A stretch of DNA of 64,000 bases from Isoetes taiwanensis (lineage: Eukaryota; Streptophyta; Lycopodiopsida; Isoetales; Isoetaceae). The stretch spans positions 13,612,353-13,676,352 of the forward strand of contig JAJEKV010000040.1 of the NCBI GenBank assembly GCA_021234155.1. Direction: 5' to 3'. The translations under genes and the position numbers were made by a program. The notes under the pieces are model-generated. The model was not told where the DNA came from. It searched no databases and saw only the letters and a list, made by a program, of their open reading frames with translations. Shown here in pieces: positions 56,701-64,000 of this stretch (its first letter is position 1; each line of letters opens with the position of its first letter).

Positions 56701-58587
56701 GTGATCTTTCATCTTTGTTTCAATGATGAAGGGAAATAGAGAAACTAACCTAGAGAAGAATCCATTCTGCCACATCTAATGCATGCTTGGAAAGAAGGCC
56801 TTTAGGAAAAACGTGGGGATCTCAATTCCTTTAATGTACTGCTTGATATGATATTCTGCCCCATAAGACAACCTCTGCACCAAATCGATTATTAAGAGCT
56901 AGAGCTAGATGAAAACGTGTAATACTTTTAAGAAAGAATAGCAGATATCAGATGCCTGATAAATGAGAAATGGTAGACCATGCTGGCAAAAACAATTTTT
57001 CTTGATGTAAGTAAATATCACATAGGCTGCATTAGGTAAATAGTGGCATTCTCCTCAGGTCAACATTAAGTGAAAAGAAAAAAGAGAGCGTTATATATCT
57101 AAGTTTTTAAAATTAGAACAAATCTCATGGGTGCACAACTCTTGCCAAGACTAATTTCGGTATGATCCTCAAGCACCACCAAACAATCTATGGTTACTAC
57201 ACATGCTGCAGACAAATGCATTGAACAAAATGCAAGAAAGACCAAAATATAAATCTGTGGTTACTGTATGTGATGATGGAAAACCGTAGTGCAAAATCCA
57301 AAAGAAATGCAGAGGGCAGGAAATAAGAATAAATCAATATGGATGTATCCTTCCACAGCTCCATCTTAGTTGGGTCCAATTAACTAAAATCTTGCTCTAA
57401 GAACAGAGCTTTGATCATCATCACAGGTCTAATACAAAACGCATCTAATAATGGCTAAGAAATCACCTCTTACAAAATAGAAAAAGGAAGATTCCCTCGC
57501 TGCCGCATGAGTTGCGTCCCTGGAGTTGTTTCTAGATGAAGCTCTGCAGCCTTGCTTCCGCATTTTGAAGCTGTAAAAGCAGAGGAGAAGAATCCTTTAG
57601 GGTTAGCCGGGCATATGCCTAACACCTAAAGGGAAAAAACGCCCAAGGAAAAGGAAACGGAAACCAAAAATTACCTCCTACCAAGAGAGAGCTCCAAGTA
57701 ATGGAGACCAACGTCGGGCACAATCCAAGTGTTCCAACGTAGAAACTCTAGCCTTAGCCTCTTAGATATGTTTTAAATTCCAAAACACAACCCTTAAGGC
57801 TCATGAGGCCTAATCTTTTGATCATTTAGTTTGATGCATTCGTGCAAAGTCCTCTATAGCAGTTTTGGCCTTAGAATAAGAGAAATGCAAAGCAGAATGT
57901 TTGCCTTCTCTGTATCCTATAAATACTTAAAAGCAGGGGGGAAAGGCATATGGTAAATACCTCTATGGCAGACCTGGAACGATCTAAATGCTCCAAATAT
58001 GGAACTCCCATGCAATCGTGATGTAAATCTATGTTTTTGAGGTTTTGATGTAAATCTAGCACATATAGAGGTCAGAATTTAAAAGAATAAGGTCGAGAGT
58101 GTCAAAAATAAAAATAAAAATAGACAAAACTTGCTAAAGAATCACATTCTGAATCGCAGATTTGGTCGCCGTCGAATGAGGTGTATCCGGGGCTATTCTT
58201 GAATGAAGCTTTGCTGCCTTGCTTCTACATTTGGAGCCGTGGAAAACAGGAGGAGACAACTCCTTTCGGACACACATTGCTTCTTCCGGCATGGAGTCCG
58301 GAAGCAAAATAAAGGAACAACAAAAAGCGAGAGAAAATACAATCGAGACAAAAATAGCAAGTTCCAATTGACGAAAAAGATAGCCGAACCGACATGAGGT
58401 GGTGCTCGATGGCAATGCGATGAACGAAAATCTCCAAAACCTATTTTCCGGCCTTTTCTAATTTCATGACCATCGATCTGAAACAATCGAGATCCAATGG
58501 CAGAAAGATAGACCACGTCGGATTTTGATGAGGTGGAAATTACACGTGGATAGGCTAGAATTTGAGGAAAGGCTGTAGGCCCGGTAG
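53754..58587. repeat. Large tandem duplication, copy 2 (4.8 kb)
   Basis: Same start (GTGTCCAGTCAAGC) and end (GGCCCGGTAG) as copy 1 and same orientation. It lacks the MITE and has lost 23 bases near 54067 between two AGATTA repeats, a slippage-type deletion. Where copy 1 has CCGG or GGG, copy 2 often has CAG or CTG, and its short reading frames are then slightly more coherent. The end is followed by GGCTGGTGTGCT and a 20-base A run. Confidence 0.9.
57520..58520 (-). pseudogene. Exon-like pieces in copy 2 of the duplication
   Basis: Copy of the pieces at 52430-53670. The first piece (57590-57525) again reads NAEARLQSFI before a stop. The second (58415-58160) has PEEAMCVRKELSPPVF and a truncated VEAR.QSFI.E part. 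It contains different small indels from copy 1, so neither copy has a continuous frame. Function unknown. Confidence 0.35.
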
Positions 58588-59350
58588 GGCTGGTGTGCTA
58601 AAAAAAAAAAAAAAAAAAAAGCTAGCAAAAAGGCACGCCAGAGGCCATAGAAAATAAAGGCACATGAAAATTAGCGCACAAGGTAACTGAATAGGAAAAA
58701 ATAATTGAATTATATAAAATTGTATTGAAATTTTTTGTCCATGATCGAAATAGCACATGTTGTTTGGATAGTTTAGATGATGCCCCTCTGTTTAATGTAC
58801 CAGTATGGGTCACACTCCTTACTGGGTGTTTTTAACAAGGATCAGAAACTTGAATCTGTAAAAGATTTGGAGACACAGTTTTTTGTCATATAGGCAATAT
58901 TATATCTGAGTTTCAAACTTCTCTATAATTGTCAATAACTAGAATGACGCAACTTGTAGTTATAAGAATGAGCAAGCAAAAAATTACATTTTGGTCCAAC
59001 TACTGTAGACTTATTACTGTAGACTTATTCAGTGACAAACTCTCTCAGAATCGAAGGTGGTTTTTTTAAGTTCTCTACCTCTTTTCACGCAAACCAATGT
59101 GCGTGCATATAATAAGATGTCAACTTTTATCAAAAATACACTAATGAATTCTTGATTAAAATAGTGGAGTTGCATAAAAAATATACTAGGTTTTTTCATC
59201 AAAGTAGTGAAGACTTGAAACTTTCATCAGGGACAAATCCATAGTGTTTTGTACAATGCAATTGCTATTGGTTTAACAAACATAATAAATTAACACAAGC
59301 TTTTATACCATTAAATTAAACCATATATGGCATAAAGTAACTGAAGTAGC
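58588..59350. other. AT-rich DNA after the duplication
   Basis: Contains a ~20-base A run at 58601-58620, then GCTAGCAAAAAGGCACGCCAGA, which resembles the sequence before copy 1 (48585-48612). It also has a short direct repeat of TACTGTAGACTTATT near 59001 and 59017. No gene is seen. Confidence 0.4.
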
Positions 59351-59351
59351 A

Positions 59352-59445
59352 TGAGAGGCCCAGGGATTTGAACCCTGGTATTTCCATTAGCTACAGAGAA
59401 ATAACCAGAGCCAAGCATGTGCTCTAAGATATGCTGGACCGTTCA
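59352..59445 (-). mobile_element. tRNA-derived SINE (minus strand)
   Basis: On the minus strand an A-box-like TTAGAGCACATGCTTGGC is followed ~40 bases later by CCAGGGTTCAAATCCCTGG, a perfect T-arm/B-box. Acceptor ends do not pair and there is no anticodon stem, so it is a SINE-type element and not a tRNA gene. Precise ends are not visible. Confidence 0.6.
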
Positions 59446-59800
59446 CTTGTTGTACATCTTGAAATTAAATCTACAAATCAAAATTATCACTCAAAGTCAG
59501 GGGTCCAGACACCCTGATGGTGATAAGTTAGCTGCAATGGCACATTTTGTTCATGTGACGCAAAGATCCTTAATGGTGAGGCGAAGATTATGGCATGGCA
59601 ATAAAATGCATCTGCATGGTGGGAAGGTGATGAAGACCTGGTGACAACCTGTAACCAGAATGGTCGTAGAACCAATTGACACATTTGAGTACCTAAATGG
59701 TGATAGTAAATATCTTACAAAATTAAAGGATTTCCTGCATACACTTGTAGACTTGTAGACGCTTACCTAGGAACTACTTGATTGTTACTTGGATCATGAC

Positions 59801-60475
59801 TTAGGAGAAATTGAACCCCTATTGACCAGATTACTAGCGAATTGCCATCATCTGCTTGCATCTGTAAACAAACGCAAAATATTGTCAATCAAAATATAAT
59901 GCCTCGTGTTAAAATCAACAAGATAAGACCACATTCTTAAGATGTTCTACCTGCAATCTTCATAAAAGGGAGTCCCGCTTTGTGCTTTGTTTATGTTTCC
60001 ACATTTTGCATACATATCTATACACCCTATGACAAGGTCATAATGTAGTGCACAATGATAAATGGTTCTGCCTTTTGCAACATGCCTTAACGTGCTCATG
60101 CAATGAAATTATATGGTTGCATGCCTTCATGTTGCATTTAGGAGAAATTGAACCCCTATTGACCAGATTACTAGCGAATTGCCATCATCTGCTTGCATCT
60201 GTAAACAAACAGCAAAATATTGTCAATCAAAATATAATGCCTCGTGTTAAAATCAACAAGATAAGACCACATTCTAAAGATGTTCTACCTGCAATCTTCA
60301 TAAAAGGGAGTCCTGCTTTGTGCTTTGTTTATGTTTCCACATTTTGCATACATATCTATACACCCTATGACAAGGTCAGAATGTAGTGCACAATGATAAA
60401 TGGTTCTGCCTTTTGCAACATGCCTTAACGTGCTCATGCAATGAAATTATATGGTTGCATGCCTTCATGTTGCAT
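59801..60475. repeat. 337-bp tandem duplication
   Basis: Copy 1 is 59801-60137 and copy 2 is 60138-60475, each starting TTAGGAGAAATTGAACCCC and ending CCTTCATGTTGCAT. They differ at only a handful of places, including AACGCAAA versus AACAGCAAA and TCCCGC versus TCCTGC. A small open frame (MHNDKWFCLLQHALTCSC) is therefore present twice but has no recognisable function. Confidence 0.95.
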
Positions 60476-61165
60476 GCTCTTGAAGCATTTCCAAGCAAGC
60501 AAAGCATGCTTCAGGCTTGTTCTGTTATTATTAGTTTTGAAGTACTGAAGCATGATATTCTGCCCCCACAACTACAAGGCTGCAGCTCTGTATCATGCAA
60601 TACTGCTTGAAGTTTTTCAGCACAATTTTAATGTACGTCCTTAGCTAGTTTTCCATCTTCTAGGAATTGTGGCAGCAATGTCAAATTATCTTTGTGTGCT
60701 AGGCAATTAGAGCAGCTTGATTTTCCTCTTACTAGATTTGGACTACTCAGATAATGAAACGGACTAGTTAATAATATCTGTAGGCTATCGGACCAATGAA
60801 GCTCCACGTCAATCATATATGGGCTAAATTATGAAATGCAAGAAAGATACGGATTAAACATAGGGCATTAGAGTGCTGGTCCGCCATCATAGCTGTCTTT
60901 CCGACTGTAGCCAAGACCATAGGCATGAAGCATTTTTTACAAAAGGTATGAAGCACCAGATGGAACAAAAAAAACTAACCTGATTAAGACTCTATATTCG
61001 AAAATCTCTTCCGTTGACCATCTTCTGCATTATGCATTCAATTAGATTAAGGACGGCATCCTTTAAGAGGGAAGAATGTTAAACCAGAAGTAAAAGAAAA
61101 ACCCTAAATAGCTAAATGAAGGTAAACACTATGAAGAAGAAGATCGAGGATTCGGGTATACCTTA
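60476..61165. other. Unassigned AT-rich DNA
   Basis: No motif or repeat is recognised; open frames are short and without family resemblance. Confidence 0.35.
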
Positions 61166-61590
61166 CAAAGAAGCGATTGTAAACAAAACTTGCTGCTGCT
61201 GATCCCGCCAGTGGTGAAAATGATATCGAAGGATAGGAGAAGCTCCATTGCCGCGTTCACAAAAGTAGAGGGAAAATATTGAACAAAATGAGGATTTCGA
61301 GGATGGAAACCGGAGCTCCATCGCTGCCATCACCGCATGCAAAAAAATAGGAGGAAATTATTGGAAAAGAGGATTTCGAAAAAAAAACAAGCAGTTATTC
61401 GTGACCTTTTCTATCTCCGTGAATTTTTTAGCCCATTTCTAATTTCTATGGCCGTAGATCTTAGAAAAAAGGAATCTAATGGGGAAAATGACTGCCACAT
61501 CAATTATTGATGAGGTGGACATGCTACGTGGATAGCCTAGAATTGCAAGGAGGGTTGCACGCTTGGTTAGGCTAGCGTGCTAAAAAAAAA
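61166..61590. repeat. Diverged relative of the right end of the 5.1-kb unit
   Basis: GATGAGGTGGACATGCTACG, GGATAGCCTAGAATT and GGCTAGCGTGCT followed by an A run (61508-61592) parallel GATGAGGTGGAAATTACACG, GGATAGGCTAGAATT and GGCTGGTGTGCT plus A run at 58525-58620. The left part repeats GAGCTCCAT-GCTGCC-type exon debris twice (61230 and 61310). It looks like the end of another member of the same unidentified repeat family. Confidence 0.55.
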
Positions 61591-62100
61591 AAATCAAGCC
61601 CATTGGTCAAATAAAAGTCTTGTAAATAATACCTATATCAATTGGCTTCTTCCGAAGGATGCTCCAAATCCATTTTTGTATCCTCAACGTCACGGGCTTT
61701 ACTTCAAAGGGCTAAAGTAAAAAAATTAAGAAACACAAATTAAAAAAAAGTTAGAAATTATTTACGTAAAAACGGAATAGAAAATACCTTAAAGTTCCAT
61801 GGAATCTTTTCCACAGGAATCAAACTTGTATTGCTTGGGTCCAACACTTTTAAAAGAATTTCGCACTCATTTGTTATTTTCTTTAATATTTTCTTCTCCG
61901 TACTTTCAAATAAAAGGTTGTTCAATGTCATCTCATTAATATACTTGCTGAGTTTTTCCATCGTTAGGTATTGTCCACCCTCACGAATAAGTATTTATTT
62001 GTAGGGGTGGAGGCCGAGCTACGAAAATAATGTGGTAAATTGCCAAAAAGATCGCGTCAGTTATTTTCTGACCCGTGAGAAGAACAAACATCGAAACTTG
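61591..62100. repeat. Older duplication, copy 1
   Basis: TCAAGCCCATTGGTC, AAATAAAAGTCTTGTAAATA, CATCCTCAACGTCACG-type and GGGCTAAAGTAAAAAAATTA blocks are repeated in diverged form at 63458-64000. Both copies run on to TTTTCCATCGTTAG, CACCCTCACGAATAAGTA and a TGGTAAATTGCCAAAAAGAT segment. A minus-strand frame (61961-61758, ending after MEKLSKYINEMTL) is partly shared with copy 2 and may be a decayed coding piece. Confidence 0.8.
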
Positions 62101-63457
62101 GACGAGGTCTTCTAGTAAACAACAGTTGATCTTGATTAGTTTTGACTTAAATCTATTTAAATATTAATTCCGTTAATAAATAATTCTAAAAATATACATT
62201 TTTTATTCCTACTAATTTAACAAATTTTACAATCTGGCATGAAAATTTGTAAATAAATCTTTATAGTTTGATACATAGCACATATTATAATAAATGATAT
62301 ACTAATTAAAAATATAACTTATTAAATAATAATATACTAATGATATTTAAGAATCTCATGAACAATGTTTGACAAGTAAAACAATTCTTGAATTGTAAAT
62401 ACTAGAGTTATATGTATAATCCAAACTAATATGTATAAAATTTAAAAAAAATGTTAATATTTTATTGTTGTAATGTTGTTATAAATAAATGAAATTTCAA
62501 TCCTTTTTATTATTAAGCTTTGTTTACTATCATTTAGAAACTGAGTCGTCAAGAGAAATTGCCATAAGAAGAGGGTTGCATTGATAGCTTTTGTTTAGGT
62601 GTGCCTTGTCAAATCCCAGAAATTGAATCTAAGATTCAATTAGGTAAGCATTGTATGAGCATTAAGAACAAATGCATATGCATGTGATTGTCTGAGCATC
62701 TTGCATGAGATTAGCCTCGGACTTTAAACTCTTATCTCTGGCTTTAGACCCTTGGTAAGAGGAGGCCTTGTTTGAGAACATATTTCGATGAGCATTCTTT
62801 GTGTCTAAAGCCTAGTTTTAGGCATTATAATAAGGTAAGATAGGGTTTTTACGTCCATGGGGATTCAGTTACTGACTTTAATAAATCTATTTTATTATAC
62901 AAATGATATTTAAGAATCTAATGAATAACGTTTGACAAATAAGAAATTATTAAATTGTAAATATTAGACTTATGTATAATCTAGACTAATATAGATAATG
63001 GCACTTGTTAAAGTTAAAGAAACTGTTAATGTTTTATTATTGTAGTGTTATTAGAAATTTATAAGATTTCAATCTTTTAAAATACTTATCATTTATAATA
63101 TAATATTCACTAATTGAATTGAGGGCCGATGGAAGGCGGAGGATCGGGCTCGGGCTCAGGCTTAGGTTGGAGCCAAGGGCTAGGATGGAAGCCATTGCAA
63201 ATATGACCAAGCAATGAGAATTGGCCATAAGGCTGCAAAGTGCAAGAGCAAGGTAGAGGTTCAGGTTTAGGGTTATGGTTGACTTAACTCTATACAAACT
63301 GTAAAAGACTATATACGTTCAAAATTTTATCTTTTAATAATATTTAGATGAAATTTTAGATTGAAATTAGTTAGATATAAATTCCATGCTTTAATAACCA
63401 TGTTTTAGATAGTTTATTATTGTTCAGATAAGTAACAATATGTTATGCCATTAAAGA
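62101..63457. repeat. AT-rich spacer with internal diverged repeat
   Basis: A segment around 62340-62480 (GATATTTAAGAATCT, ATGTTTGACAA and GTTAATATTTTATTGTTGTA) recurs around 62905-63060 with many changes. At 63121-63280, GGCTCGGGCTCAGGCTTAGG-type purine/GGCT repeats form a short low-complexity tract ending in GGTTTAGGGTTATGG. No gene is seen. Confidence 0.6.
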
Positions 63458-64000
63458 AATCAAGCTCATTAGCCAAATAAAAGTCTTGTAAACAATACCT
63501 CAATCAAGTGACATCTTCCTAAGAATTTTCCAAAATCCATTTTTGCATCCTCGACGTCACGTGCTTTATTTTAATGGGCTAAAGTAAAAAATTAAGAAAC
63601 ACAAATTAAAAAAAAAAAGTTAGAAATTATTTAAGCAAATAAAAAAAGGAATAGAAAATACCTTGCAGTTTCGTCAAATCTCCTCCACAGAAATCTAACG
63701 TGTGTTACTTGAGTCCAACACTTTTTAAAGAATTTCGCACTCAATCTCTAATTTCTTCGAGTATTTTCTTCACCGTACTTTCAAATGAGAGGTTGTCCAG
63801 TTTCAACTCATCAACATACTTGCTGAGTTTTTCCATCGTTAGATACTGTACACCCTCACGAATAAGTAGTTATTTGTAAGGGTGGAGGGCGAGCTGCGAA
63901 AATAACGTGGTAAATTGCCAAAAAGATCATGTCAACTGTTTTTTGACCCGTGACGATAACGAACACCAAAACTTGAAAGAGACCTTCTAGTAAAGAGTAG
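63458..64000. repeat. Older duplication, copy 2 (cut by window end)
   Basis: Diverged direct copy of 61591-62100, about 1.87 kb downstream. It includes AAATAAAAGTCTTGTAAACA, GGGCTAAAGTAAAAAATTAA, CTTGCTGAGTTTTTCCATCG and GGTAAATTGCCAAAAAGATC. Similarity continues to the window edge, so the repeat probably extends beyond it. Confidence 0.8.

Noticed and set aside
59352-59445. Functional tRNA gene on the minus strand
   Set aside because: Only the A-box-like and T-arm parts fit; there is no paired acceptor stem or anticodon arm, so a SINE is more likely.

Overview
The window looks like repeat-dominated nuclear DNA of a land plant. The reasons are plant-type CACTA (En/Spm) transposases with TNP2, DUF4218 and DUF4216 regions, spliced GT-AG exons inside transposon genes, a Ty3/gypsy chromovirus, small tRNA-derived SINEs, hAT-like MITEs with 8-bp target duplications, and a long methylation-prone satellite. 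The chromovirus pol carries features (PYDCPIDL before the RT, LDCGAN in the protease) that I associate with the Tcn1/sushi-like branch rather than the usual seed-plant lineages. This hints at a non-seed plant such as a lycophyte, fern or moss, but it is only a hint. I see no convincing host housekeeping gene, rRNA gene or intact tRNA gene.

Layout. 1-2.3 kb: AT-rich DNA with a triple ~127-bp repeat, a long GAA microsatellite and a cluster of AACGACGCC motifs. 2.3-3.95 kb: unassigned DNA with possible gene debris and an imperfect foldback. 3.95-21.47 kb: a GC-rich satellite of about 16 units of ~1.1 kb, divergent on the left and homogeneous on the right, ending in a triplicated ~300-bp subrepeat. 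21.5-30.48 kb: a decayed CACTA element (element A) with a TNPA-like ORF, a broken TNP2 gene, a broken SET-domain ORF, a 1.3-kb subterminal repeat region and a clear terminus (CACTACAAGG on the minus strand) at 30482. Element A ends inside the C-terminal tail of a second, better preserved CACTA element (element B, 30.48-40.7 kb). Element B has TNP2, a two-exon SET-domain gene and a divergent TNPA-like gene, and its TNP2 is itself interrupted by an ORF1-only LINE (33.07-34.92 kb).

41.3-46.25 kb: a minus-strand chromovirus, truncated in its chromodomain, disabled by stops, a deletion in RT and a catalytic D-to-N change, and split by a 292-bp MITE. 46.26-46.94 kb: a SINE, a hAT DUF659 fragment and a MITE. 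48.63-58.59 kb: a ~5.1-kb unit in tandem duplicate; one copy carries a MITE and the other keeps the empty site. 58.6-64 kb: AT-rich DNA with a SINE, a 337-bp tandem duplication and an older, diverged duplication.

Main point: both CACTA elements carry, upstream of the transposase and on the same strand, homologous ORFs combining a C-x-C-x2-C zinc-type motif with a SET-like domain. Two independent, decayed copies sharing this layout suggest that the SET ORF is part of this transposon family and not a chance capture.
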